Shown here piece by piece: positions 46,777 to 58,127 of a stretch of DNA of 64,000 bases (the first letter of the stretch is position 1; each line of letters starts with the position of its first letter). The notes beneath the pieces are model-generated. The model did no database searches and was not told the origin of the DNA. It saw only the letters and a list, made by a program, of their open reading frames with translations. The stretch is from Tetracladium setigerum (Eukaryota; Ascomycota; Leotiomycetes; Helotiales), in assembly GCA_031472005.1 (NCBI GenBank), contig PZJY01000012.1, forward strand, positions 2,108,001-2,172,000, written 5' to 3'. The position numbers and the translations under genes are program-made.

Positions 46777-48953
46777 ATGCGGCCTCTTCCAGGCGACGAG
46801 TCCTACACTGGACGGTCTCGCAGCTCCAGCGATAACGATGCTACCCCCTCGCAGTCCGAACCCAGCCACCGCAGATGACCTATTTCCTCGCCGATGAGAA
46901 GACCATGGAGGCTTCCCTCTCACGATCAGATTCCGAAGAAGCAGTACGCCTGGCAAGACATAATTTCAAGAAGGGCTTGGGGCAGCCCATGTCAAGAAAG
47001 GCGGAGGACGATGAACCGGATTCCCCAGAGCAGGAAATGATGTCAAGACCATTCACACCTCTTTCTTTTGGCAGTCCTGCTCCTAGATCTCTGATGAGCA
47101 GCCCGGATTCGAGGAGAGGGTCGGATGTGGGATCATATACTTTGGATGATAGCGCAAGCCAGGCCATCGCTTCAAGTGGGGAGGAGGAAGAGGAAGTGAC
47201 TACGGAGAGTATGATTGACAGCGGGAGTGCACCGCAGTTAGTTATGCCCAGTATCAAAATGCCGAGTAGGAGGCCTTTTACGGAGAAGGGCAAGAACATG
47301 GGAAGACTGAAGGTCTTGATTGCTGGGGACTCCGGTAAGGCCCTTTCGACACACCGCTAAATAAATACACAGCTAACACGATCAAGGCGTGGGGAAAACC
47401 TCTCTCATCAAGGCTATTGTCCAGATATGCGAAGATATTGTTCATGTCGATCCCCTATCCACCTCTCCGATCCCGCCGACCGAGAACCGAAGGCGATCAA
47501 AGGCCAAGTCTAGAAGGGGAAGTGCAGATGTGCAGGCAACATCACAAATCACTGAAGTCTATGCAAGTACGCGGGCGTATCCGGCATGGTGGTCGGATCT
47601 AGAGGAGAGTCGGATATTACGGAGGAGGAAAAGTATGGGAGATTCGGTTTTGGAGAGGAATCTATGTTTTGTTGATACCCCAGGTTATGGAAACAAGAGT
47701 TCGGTAGGTGTACTGGAAGATGGACAGTCACAAGCTAACGACTTGAAGTGTCTGGAATGCATTACTCCAGTCGTGGATTATGTGGAGTCTCATTTCAAGA
47801 AGGCTACTTCTTTGGACAACACAAGTGAGTCGGAGATGATTAACATGTTGAGTGGGAATGGAGGAACACAGGTTGACTTGGTTTTATATGTGATTCGACA
47901 ACGTGAGTGTTGCCATTATTTGTGCTGAAACACATCTAACCATTTACAGGAATTACACCAGTTGATATCGAATACCTCCAACGACTTTCACAATTGACGA
48001 ATATCATTCCCCTCATTGCCCAAGCAGACACTTTGTCACCCGAACAAATATCAGAGCTGAAGGAGAATGTCTGGAGTGAGTTGCACAAAGTCGATATCAA
48101 ACCATTCGCAGGGCTTGCACCTGGAGGGAGTATTACTGCACCATTTGCCATCTCCACATATCCGTCCAAAGATCTTGAAGCGATGGACGCTTCCCTTCTT
48201 ATGTCTCCGGATTACGTTCAACCTCTCGTCAACTCCGAACTAGCTGCTCTCGTTACTCAAGTCTTCAACCAAGATGCAATTTCCTGGCTCCGACATTCAG
48301 CAGCAAAAAAATTTGTCTTGTGGCGAGCATCCTCAACACCTACGTCTAGACCTCAGTCACTATACCGACCTATCAGCACGGGATATATGGTTTCTAACCA
48401 AAGCATGACTGCGCCGGTTGGAGCTACGACCAGTTATGCACTAGCCAGAATCACAGATCACACTCAGCGTGAAGAGCGAATCGCCCAGGTGAGGCTTGCA
48501 AACTGGGCAGCAGACTTACAAAAGAGTCTTCAAAATGAGCGAATGCGATTTGATGCACTAGCTCGAAGTGAGCGAGCTGTATGGCTTACGGAACGACTGG
48601 GAGAATGCGTACAGGATGGTACAATTGTGCCACTTTCTGAAGCTCGAAAAGATCATAAATTTGATCCCGAATCGAATGCGTTGGTCAAGAAGGGCACTTA
48701 TTATCGACGCCAGCAGATGGTAAGTAGTATGGGAGTGGACAGAAAGGACCCGCTAGGTCTGCTGCAGTTGAACAGAGACATGCAGAAAAAAGCTTGGGTA
48801 TTGGTCAAGGTTATGAGCGGGTTTGGAATTTTGGGTGGATTTGCGTACTGGTTGGTGAAAGGCATTAACGGCGAAGATGTAGCTGTGTGGGGAATGGGCG
48901 GATTAACGGTCAGAGACATGATAGATCTCGGGGTTCTGGATTGGCGGAATTAG
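46777..48953 (+). CDS. Septin-like GTPase with C-terminal transmembrane segment
   Basis: Exons 46777-47334, 47387-47902 and 47950-48953 give about 692 residues. The start MRPLPGDESYTGRSRSSS is followed by a frame break at 46870-46872; one extra C joins SEPSHRQ to MTYFLADEKT. A disordered acidic N terminus precedes the G domain: GDSGVGKTS (P-loop, split by intron 1), a Ser/Arg-rich insertion, FVDTPGYG (G3), TPVDIEYLQRLSQLTNIIPLIAQAD (septin-type, G4 as AQAD). A coiled-coil-prone region (REERIAQVRLANWAADLQ) follows. The C terminus has one hydrophobic helix (VMSGFGILGGFAYWLV), so the protein is probably tail-anchored. Core septins lack this helix. Assembly with septin filaments is uncertain. Confidence 0.86.
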
Positions 48954-50107
48954 ATGAGCTGGGTCTTTCGGCGATGGGTTTTTTCTCTCCTCTGTTCTCT
49001 TCTGGCTTTTTGGAGGTCAGCGCCTACGGGCTCATGATGGTTTTGTTTGATGCGGACGGGAGTATTTGCGAAATATGAACATGGATGGTGCGAGCATTGG
49101 ATTTGGAGTATTTCCACTCTTTTTAGTTACTTATGTACCTAGGTAGCTAGTTAGCATATACAAGCGAGGGCATGATAAATACAAGGATTTTTTTACTTAG
49201 TTGGGGGATTGTTGTTGAAGTTGTTTTGTTCTACTCATTCCTGCAATATCTTTTGCTTTCTTTGTGTCTGGTTGATGAAGACTAAAAGTGTCAGCATGGG
49301 TGGATAGTTCATAGCCCTTGATTTTTGTCATGACTCAGGAATAAATGTAAGGGATTGGTCGTCTGTGCTTGCCAGAAGTATTATGGTTTTGGGTGCCGCG
49401 ATACCTCTTCGCCCAAGGTTAGTATGACTTCCTCACTGCAAACTTTCAGAGGAACGCGTTTCGATGAGATTTACCTCATCTAGCTCAGAGAGAAAAGGGC
49501 AGCCCCTTGTTTTCACAGCTAAAAATGGTCCTAAAGGGTAAACACGAGCGTTTCCATCAAATGCTTCTATTCTCCAGTGAGGTGAACGCGTTCTGGCCTG
49601 GTCGTGCACGAGACTCAAGATTCGTGCCAAAAATTGGTGAATGTCTATACTCTGTCTTTCCAACCTAAAAGCTGACTCCTATACATATCTACCTTCTTTT
49701 AGATTTCAAGGTGAAAGTTGGAAGGAGATGCCTACAGTCATTCGTAAGCGCATTCCAACTCGTTCTCGAATGGATGACTGGGTTTGTAATCCTCGCCACA
49801 AGATCACGTGACCCGACTTCCACAACCTTCACGATACTTCCAGCAACATCTCGAAATACTTCATAAGCTTGATTTATCAGATCTGAATTGCGTCTTTGAT
49901 CGCTGCCTACACTTGTTTATGGTGTATATAAGAGTGAGCTTCCAAAGTGAATGAGCTTTTTTCTTTCATTCAGAATCATATCATCGCATTCACTCATCTA
50001 CTCTCGCCTTCACAGCAACTTCAAACTCAACAATAACTCAAACATCCTCAAACATTCTCAACATTTCTCCATACAGAGTAATTAAATCTAAATCCAAAAA
50101 CATCAAA
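48954..50107. promoter_or_regulatory. Upstream region of the small heat-shock gene
   Basis: TATA box TATATAAG lies at 49925-49932, about 180 nt before the ATG. A heat-shock-element-like TTCTCGAA at 49763-49770 has a further TTC at 49753 in 10-nt register. Heat induction is inferred from these and the gene family. A 76-codon minus-strand frame at 49433-49663 is not supported enough to call. Confidence 0.5.
49925..49932 (+). promoter_or_regulatory. TATA box of the small heat-shock gene
   Basis: TATATAAG lies about 180 nt upstream of the ATG at 50108, followed by a pyrimidine-rich stretch typical of fungal transcription starts. Confidence 0.6.
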
Positions 50108-50799
50108 ATGCCTTTCTTCTTCCCCACCACCAACAACAAGCTTCCCTCGCCGCCGAGCGCCAGGATATGGATATCTTCCAACTCCTCTCCCTCTTGGACT
50201 CCTCATCTCCACAATGTCAACCCCGCCGTCAACACAAGCCAGCGCCAACATTCACTCCCAACTTCGACATCCTCGAAACCGCATCGGCCTATGAACTTTT
50301 CGGTGAAGTTCCAGGTCTGAACACTCAGACTTTGGACATTCAATTCGAGGATGCACAGACTATTGTCTTGAAGGGACGTACCGACAGACCATCTGCTTCT
50401 GTGTCTGCTCCTGCTGCAGCAGAGGAGAAGGTTCAAGAGAAGGAAGTCGAACAGGAAGTCACCACCCCAACGAAGAACGCTACTGTTGAAGATGCCGCCG
50501 AGGAAGAAGACTACGATGAAGTTGACACACCTCTCACTTCATCCACTGTCGCTCCCTCAACCGCCACTGCCACCGCTGCACCAACAGTCAAGCCAGCAGA
50601 GAAAGCAGCAGCGACTCAAGCTGCACCAAAATCGAGATTCTGGCTTTCAGAACGCCGAACCGGATCATTCGCCCGCAGCTTCTCATTTGCGCAACGCATT
50701 GAGATTGATGATGTTACCGCTGAATTGAAGGAGGGTGTCTTGCACGTTGTTGTTCCCAAGAGCGTCAAGAGCAGAAAGGTGGCTGTCAGTGTGAACTAA
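50108..50799 (+). CDS. Small heat-shock protein, Hsp30/Hsp20 family
   Basis: This cytosolic holdase chaperone binds unfolding proteins. The start MPFFFPTTNNKLP is separated from the rest by a frame break at CCC 50144-50146. One extra C gives KLPLAAERQDMDIFQLL and a product of about 230 residues. The alpha-crystallin domain begins at ASAYELFGEVPGL and QTIVLKGRT. It is split by an Ala/Glu/Thr-rich insertion of about 85 residues and resumes at RSFSFAQRIEIDDVTAELKEGVLHVVVPK. Such an insertion is usual in fungal Hsp30 proteins. No intron. The TATA box and heat-shock-like element upstream fit stress induction. Confidence 0.87.
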
Positions 50800-51453
50800 G
50801 ATAGAGTCGTTCGATTCTATTAGGTTGAAGGAATGGAAGACAGGTTGACACTCACTTACTGTAATGGCTGCATCGTTTGGCGCTTGGCGCTTTTTGGTGG
50901 ATTGAACATTCTTTTGGATAGATGGATGCATTGCATTGGCTTGGTGTTTTGGAATAGAGCATAGTTTGAATTGAATTAATGGAATAAATCTACTTAAAAA
51001 ACAATCACCTGTGATGAGATGAGAAAGGAATAAGATATAATTTGAGTGACAGCTAGTGACATGTGAAGTACAATTGAGGATCCATTCAACAAAAAGTATC
51101 CATCTTGCCTGAAGCAAAAAGGGACGTTCTCTTAAATGCGGCAGTAGCATACCTCGAAGTCGACGCGTCGGTAGGCAATTCAGCGAAAAGGCAAAAATGT
51201 CATCCATTGATTGCTCTTTCTTCGAAGGAGTCATCTATCCCACATCCATCATCATCCACTTCCGCTCACCTCCAAAAAGGTCATTCCCTCACATCCAGCC
51301 AGGCCTCTACTAGATATAAAGAAGAGTAATTTTTAGGTCAACAAAAAGTGTAAGAGACCACCTCGTCAAAAATCACGGCCCAAAAATTAAGGAAAAAATC
51401 CAAAAAATAAGGTGTTCTCGAACTAGCCGGGGTTGACCCCAGCTCGCAGTCAT
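50800..51453. other. Intergenic region between the Hsp gene and tRNA-Phe
   Basis: The stretch holds no supported gene. T-runs at 51366-51405 on the minus strand lie downstream of the tRNA and could stop RNA polymerase III. Confidence 0.55.
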
Positions 51454-51544
51454 TGCGGCTTCTGTGGATCGAACACAGTGCCTCCAGATATCAAATCCTG
51501 AAGTTGTCTTCAGTCTGGCGCTCTCCCAAGTGAGCTAAAGCCGC
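51454..51544 (-). tRNA. tRNA-Phe(GAA) with 18-nt intron
   Basis: The acceptor stem GCGGCTT pairs with the AAGCCGC 3' strand and the discriminator is A. The D arm is AGCTCACTTGGGAGAGC. The anticodon stem CCAGA pairs with TCTGG and the loop CT-GAA-G is interrupted after position 37. The intron contains CTTCAG, which can pair with the anticodon as in classic tRNA-Phe precursors. The T arm is CTGTG-TTCGATC-CACAG. Confidence 0.94.
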
Positions 51545-52003
51545 TTGGTAATTGGTTGAAGACCGAGCGGCCTATTTAGTTTTATCATGCACTCCAGAGA
51601 TGAGAGTGGTGTGCCAGGATGGGCCAATTGGAAGGGCTCTTGGCGCGATGTTTTCTTGGCAGAGATTTCTCCCTTTCTAGATTTCAACAAACATTAGACC
51701 TTTACAGTCGAGCAATTGTATCGTTCTTTTTAAAGTAGGTATCTAGCTAAGTATCTATTACTCTACCGTTTTGCAGCCTTCTGAAAGAAAACATCGGCTT
51801 TCATAGCAACACTAAAGATTTCTCTTATTTTCGGCTTCACCAGCCCCATTTGCAGATATACCACCATGATGTATTTGCTGTTTTAAGGAAGGCTTGCCTT
51901 TGTACAGTTATACTTGTAATTCTAGACGCTATACAGTACCAGTAGAAATCGCACCGGTGCCATATAGTATTGAAACACTCCACAGTTTCCACGAATGCAG
52001 ATT
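51545..52003. other. Intergenic region
   Basis: AT-rich DNA between tRNA-Phe and the HET relic. No feature is recognised. Confidence 0.55.
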
Positions 52004-53359
52004 TTAACTTGTGAGAATGTAGAGATACCTAAAGAAAGACCCTAAACTTGTAACTATGGCTTCCCCTAATCTTTCAGCATATGTTGATAACACGACAGCC
52101 GGATCGTTCCTTGCAACCATTTGCTCTAGGCCGTCCACCAACAAATTAACCCCTGGAAGTATGCCATCAAGCCCTAGTACTTCCCCAACTACCTTGAAAT
52201 ACTCATTCTGCCGCCGAAGCATAAACAAATTGCCAACACCGTGGAACAGATAGACTTCATCACTACATTCGGCATAGCCTACGAGTGGTACACGTCCACC
52301 AGGACAGGATATGACTTCAGACCACCGATCTTCCTTCTCGCTAATAACTCCAATTTGAGCTCCTCGAACTTGAAGAATTCGGCTTGGCCGACCTTGACTA
52401 TCCGGGTGAAATGCAGAAAATTTCGTAGAGTGTGATGGCAGTGTATGAAGGTGACCTGGGCGCATTTGTGATTGTGGATCGTTACGCCAGTCTGGAACCC
52501 ATGAGGGAAGATCAGAGGGAGGTGATCCTGCTCTAGTGAGATATGCGCGGCGAATTATATTTAGGCTTTTACAATGTGTTATAGCATTCTGTGCCACTTT
52601 GATAAATAGATCTTGAAGAGACATGCTTGATGCGTAATCAGCAGAAAGACCATAAGTTTGGCTGCTAGCACAAAAGCAAGCGTATACTAGGTCCCTCGGA
52701 TCGGAAGTTTCGCAAAGATGCATATCTTTCAATCTGTCCAGTAGGTCCGGGGGGTAAGGCATGCTGACTTTCAACTTTTTTCTCATATTAAGGAGCGTGG
52801 AGGCACGCTTCCCAGCGTCCTCGAACCCCCTACAGTCCATGACATGAAGGCAAGCTTGGAAGCCGTTTGATGACCTTTGAATTGAACAGGGACAGGCTAT
52901 TTCATCCACTACATCCCTAAGTTGGTCGATTATACGTGCGTGATATGCGGCACCATAAAAGATGTTGATAGCTTCCGTAGCCGCTTCCCAGTGCGTGAAC
53001 TCATTTGCAGCCAGAAAGTAGGCATCTGGAGAACGGAGGTACTCCTGACGGATCCAAGCTCGTGACCACCATGGACTTTTGAATATCGTATCCACACAGG
53101 CATCCCGGCCGTGGTGAAAACTCTCGCTATCATAATTTTGGCGAAAGAAGTTTAGTCTATGGTCTTCGTTTCTATCGGAGTCACTTACGCATTCGCTGTT
53201 GGGTTGATTTTGCAGCTTTTGCTTGTATTCCTGAGCCTCGCAGGCAAATTGTTGAAGCCGTTGAATGCCTCCGCTGTGGTCGCCTTCAACTGACAGACAA
53301 ACAAGCACCTGGATAGCAGACCCATAGATAGCCCCATGAAGCTGACTTGGTGTGATTGT
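52004..53359 (-). pseudogene. HET-domain protein fragment, 5' truncated
   Basis: HET-domain proteins trigger heterokaryon incompatibility cell death in filamentous fungi. The frame is open from 53359 and preceded by an in-frame TAA at 53362-53360. It begins with HGAIYGSAIQVLVCL, which corresponds to the middle of a HET domain. Motifs WWSRAWIRQEY and DPRDLVYACFC are present. The C-terminal region (LPSWVPDWRN, then FHGVGNLFMLRRQNEYFKVVGE) matches the conserved tail. Missing is the first third of the domain, including the W-x-DAICINQ element. I find it nowhere in the upstream 700 nt on this strand. The rest has no stop or frame break over 430 codons, so truncation looks recent, or a distant exon has been missed. 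Confidence 0.72.
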
Positions 53360-54138
53360 TTATTTGGATTACTTTAGTTGATGCACATCGAAACGCGCGG
53401 TAATTTGAGTTACTGCATTCGGTTAGCCAGAAAAAGTGGGACCACAAGTGCAAAAGATAGGTAGAAAGTTTTTCTAGTAGCGTTACAACAACACCTCAAT
53501 GTTTTCCCCTCGCCCGCTCGTTGTCCCCACAACCCGGCACCCATTCTATCCAAGTAGTCTAACGACCTATTCATTACAAGGACTGCTAAGATAATAATTA
53601 CAATGCTTAGTGGAATGGCATGGATCAAAGGGGGGGAAGGGTCTTTACCCTATCTCCTTTCAATATCGAACTGGTATAATCTTTTATAGGGGCCAGATTA
53701 TCGCAAGCACCATAGTACAAAACGCAATACGAAATACTAATTACCATAGCTCCAGCCAAGAGATACAAATGCTCTAGTCGCAAATCCTAAGTTGGAACCT
53801 TAAATCGCTTTGACTTCGGCAGCAAAGGAGGTACCTGCATCACGTTTGTTCGGGTGTTACCCTATGAACAAAACAATAAGCCTCTGTTGGTGTTTACTTC
53901 TGGAAAATAGACGAAGCACGGCACCTCTGGAGGCATTTCACCCCACAGCTGCTAAGCCTCATGGTAGATTATTGGGCATTGATGTCCAATAGTGCGACCT
54001 GTGCAATTACCATATGCACTGCGAGGATACTTATAGAGCCCATGGCTGCCCTTTTTACGGAGCCACCTTCTCCGGCCTTACGTCCTTCATTCTTGTGCTC
54101 GCGGTCGTGTAGCTGTCGGATTCGGAGGTCTTACCATC
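53360..54138. other. Intergenic region, divergent
   Basis: This lies between the HET fragment and the galactose oxidase gene. It holds short spurious frames only. Confidence 0.55.
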
Positions 54139-57032
54139 ATGTTCTTTTTACCATCATTCATTCTCTTATCATTGGGTCTCTCTGCAGCTGCGCAATCAAG
54201 CCTATGTCCTGGTGGTCGAGCTCCCGACAGAGTCATCACCTCCGCTAATGGCTTTCAATATGGAGTCTGTCAAGACACCGATTTCAACGGTGGTGATATC
54301 GCAAGTGCCGGGAATGTCTTGTCCATCCAACAGCTTACAGAGGAGTGTTCTCGTCGCGCCAATTGTTTGTCAGCTACCCGTGTAATAGCTTCTGCAGAAG
54401 GTTGGTATAAACGTACAACGACTGCCGGTACCGTCAAAATTGGCTGCGAATCGATATTCAGGTTGAACAACGCCAACTTGTGTACGGGGAATACTGCACC
54501 GTCCAGAATCATCACTACCGCAAATAAGATGCGCTTTGGGGTTTGTGAGGGGTCTGACTTTCGGCTTGGAGACATCACACAGGATGGCGTTGGAAACATA
54601 GCATCTGTGGAACAGCTTGCTGAAGATTGTTCGACCCGTCCGACCTGTAAAGCGTCGTCGCTTGGAAAGAGAGACCGTGTGGGATGGCCCAAATCATCGG
54701 TCAACACAGCTCAGGCGAATGCTGGTGTTGACTCTGTGTTCAAGCTCGACAGCCTTGTCATCACAAGTTCAACAGCGCCGACTGTGTCCACGACGACTAG
54801 CACATCCACAACTTTACTTGCTACAGTCACTACCGCCACTGTAATCGCTGCCACCACTGCAGTCATTACTACCACCACAGCAAGTGCGGTACCTCAAAAT
54901 ACCAACCTCTGTGCATCAAACCAAGGACCTTCGAAAGTGATCACCACTACCAATGGTATGCGCTTTGGAGTTTGTCTCAACACAGATTTTAGATTTGGTG
55001 ATATTGTGAATGATCCTGTGCCCGGAATTACGACGCTCGAGTTGCTTGCTGAAGACTGTTCGAAGCGAGCGGGCTGCGTAGGATCGGCGCGCCAAAAATC
55101 CATCAATGGTGGTTGGCCAAAGAATGTCTTGAATCCTGGACTTGCAAATACCCAGGCAGAGGCTATTTTCAAGTTGACTGATACAGCTCCGCCTGCTGGG
55201 ACCACCACATCTTCCACCACAACGAGTAGCGCTGTACCCTTACCAACTTTGTGCGCAGGTGGGAAGCCTCCCTCCAGAATCATCACAACCACGGACAACT
55301 TTCGGTTTGGAGTCTGCGAGAGCACTGATTTCCGAGGCGGTGATGCGACCACTGACGGTGTGGGCAACATCCAAACCATGGAGCAACTCGCCGAGGATTG
55401 TTCCAAGCGCCCCTCCTGTCTCGGCTCATCACTCTCTAAGAAGGACAGAGTCGGCTGGCCCAAGATTGTACTGGCTCCAGCTGTGGCAAACGCCAATGTA
55501 GACTCGATCGTGCGGATCAGTAGTGGCCCACCTCCCGATCCAACAGACAGAGCGCGAATTGGACAATGGGGAACCGTCATCCAATTCCCCGTCATTCCGT
55601 CGGGATGTTCATGGTCTCTGAAAAGCCTAGAACGACGCGTTTGTTGGCTTTCTCGGCTTTCGCAGCAACAAAATTCTCGGGCCCGTATTCCGGCTTAACA
55701 CAGTTTGCGGAGTATAACTTGGAGACAAAACAGATGTCGCAGCGAACGGTCAGTAACACCGGGCATGATATGTTCTGTCCGGGTATAAGTTCATTACCTG
55801 ATGGGCGAGTTGTTATTACCGGCGGGTCGAATGCGGAGAAAACAAGTATCTATGGTTCAAGCACGAATGGCTTTGTGTCAGGTCCTAATATGCGACTTGG
55901 CAGAGGTTACCAATCGTCAGTTACGCTTTCTAGTGGAAGGATTTTCACCTTGGGTGGTTCGTGGAGTGGTCAGGTCGGCGGCAAGAACGGCGAGATCTTC
56001 GACTCAGCGACAAATGCATGGACTGGACTGCCTGGAGCTCTCGTTCAACCTCAGTTGACGCAAGACGTGGAGGTGAACAAGCGTGATAATCACCAATGGT
56101 TCTTTGCCTGGCGTGACGATTCTATTTTTCAGGCCGGGCCCAGCAGGCAGATGAATTGGTATTGGGCATCAGGAAACGGCAGGGTACAGTCCGCTGGCAC
56201 TCGGGATACTGAAGATGCAATGTGTGGAATCTTTGCCATGTACGACGCATTGCGAGGCAAGATTATCACAGCAGCCGGCTCGCCCAATTATCATCTTAGC
56301 CCTGCCAACAAGCGAGCGTACCACATGACGCTTGGCGCGCCCGGTACTGCACCAGCACTAGAGAGATTGCCCGATCTGGCCTTACCACGAGCATTTGCTA
56401 ATGCAGTTGTTCTCCCTGATGGGACCGTGCTCATTACTGGCGGTCAAACATACTCGAAAGCCTGGACGGACGAGAACTCTGTCCTTCGTCCTGAATTGTT
56501 CGACCCGAACACGAAAACCTTCCGCCAATTGGCACCCATGACTATACCTCGCAACTACCATTCGACCGCCTTACTCCTGCCTGATGGCCGCGTATTGACT
56601 GCAGGCGGTGGCTTGTGTCAATATGGTGGTAATTGTGCACCCGCCTCTGATCACCCAGATGCGGAGCCATTTTCTCCCCCATATCTATTCAACCAAGATG
56701 GATCCGAGGCTAAGAGACCTGAGATCACCGCTCTGTCCTCGGACACGGCGACTAATGGCTACTCCGTTCGACCAGGTGGGAAGTTGGTTGTAACTCTGGC
56801 CGAGGCGCAACAGGGTACGACTTTCTCCATCGTGAGGATAGGTACAAACACACACTCGGTCAACACGGATCAGAGACGGGTGCCACTAGAGAATATCCAA
56901 CAAAACGGTAACCAGTATACCCTAACCTTGCCTAGTGATGCCGGGATTGTCATTCCAGGTGACTGGTATCTCTTTGCCATGTCGGCTCAGGGTACTCCAA
57001 GTTTGTCTCGTACTGTGGCAGTCAAGCTGTAG
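54139..57032 (+). CDS. Secreted galactose oxidase (AA5) with four N-terminal Cys-rich repeats
   Basis: This copper radical enzyme oxidises primary alcohols of galactose or related substrates to aldehydes, releasing H2O2. A signal peptide covers residues 1-19. Four repeats of about 90 residues follow (22-108, 114-203, 257-346, 371-461). Each has the pattern LC...P(S/D)(R/K)(V/I)IT...(F/R)(Q/R)(Y/F)GVC...DF..GD, then EDCS..(P/G)C and GWPK. Thr-rich linkers sit at 204-255 and 347-369. The oxidase domain starts at GQWGTVIQFPV. All key residues are visible: the Cys of HDMFCPGIS and Tyr of GRGYQSS (thioether pair), Trp of GGSWSG, Tyr-His of PRNYHS and His of NTHSVNTDQRR. One frame break at CC 55597-55598; one extra C gives IPVGMF, total 964 residues. 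No intron. The repeats are probably carbohydrate- or wall-binding, which is inference. Confidence 0.92.
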
Positions 57033-58127
57033 TTGTTTCGTCGAAATTTGGATGGGACGGACCTTTTTTTCCTTCTTCTTAATATTTTGGCGGCGACGCC
57101 AATTAACTTATTCTGTACATTGGGATATTCTAATCATCAAAATATATGTCTACCCTTGCACTACGACTCATTGAGCTGCTTTATTTCTATATACGCTTAA
57201 GCTTATCAATTCCTACTCTTGACAGGCTACATGTTCTATTATTCTTCTCACGCACCTGCAACCTCACACTCTCCATACATATCCCACGCCCCAGGATTTA
57301 CAGTACAGAATTCGGTGTCCGGCATAGGCGCTTTTGATGGTTGGGGAATATGGAGGGAGATGAGAGGAAGATGAGAGGGAAATGAGGGAGACGAGGGAGA
57401 CATTACAATTGTGATCCTCTTACGGTCGTCTCGATGTAACGGATCTTTGAAGAGAGCGAGCAGAACTCAGAAAATGTTCAAAGTCACGAACTATCTTCCA
57501 GAACGCGAGCACACAAGGCGATCATGTCGCGTCAACTGGTAGAGTTGTAATGTTAAAACTAGTGCAAAGGTCATTGGGACATCTGATCAACATCTCGGCA
57601 ATCCCTCAATTGTGACGTGATTGATGCATGGGCGCAAAATACGAGAGTGATCGGAGTACGAGGCACGGGTGGTAAAGTGATCTGTGATGAAGACCTTCAG
57701 CCGTCATGTTCAGAAGGCTCTCTCTGGAGGTAGTATCTGTAGTAAAAGTACAATACATGAAACGTTCCCCCTGATACCAGAGTCTACAAATGTAGAACCA
57801 CGGAGCACTGCGTTTCTTTTCTGCCTATTCTAAGTGTTCTGACTCGGTTCCGCCAAACTAAATACGGTCTTTGGTCTATCACTTTTTATCTATCCAGATT
57901 ACGGTTGTAGCATTGTAAAAATTTAGCAAGACGGTTTATAAAATGATGGTCTCTGCCCAGGTGGTCGGTCTTAGAATACCCGGACTCTGCATCTTATGCC
58001 CTTTGTTAATATACTCTTCCAGTAGTACAACAGAAGCAAAAACCCGCCTCTGGGTCTTACTGTCTTGCTGTCCTACATCATGTTTGTAACACATCACTTC
58101 AATTTTGACTACTTTTCCTCTTTTTAG
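57033..58127. other. Intergenic region before the SprT-like gene
   Basis: No convincing gene. The end (58088-58127) looks like the 3' end of an intron: a TTTTGAC tract, a pyrimidine run and TTTTTAG. No matching 5' exon could be found in the preceding kilobase. Confidence 0.5.

Noticed and set aside
49433..49663. 76-codon minus-strand frame with protein-like segments (RIEAFDGNARVYPLGPFL)
   Set aside because: It might be a small spliced gene, but no start codon or complete exon set could be settled, and it lies in the heat-shock gene promoter.
51405..51453. tRNA-like GGGGTCAACCCC and TTCGAGAACACC strings next to tRNA-Phe, considered as a second tRNA remnant
   Set aside because: No acceptor or anticodon stem can be formed, so it is probably just a terminator-proximal hairpin.
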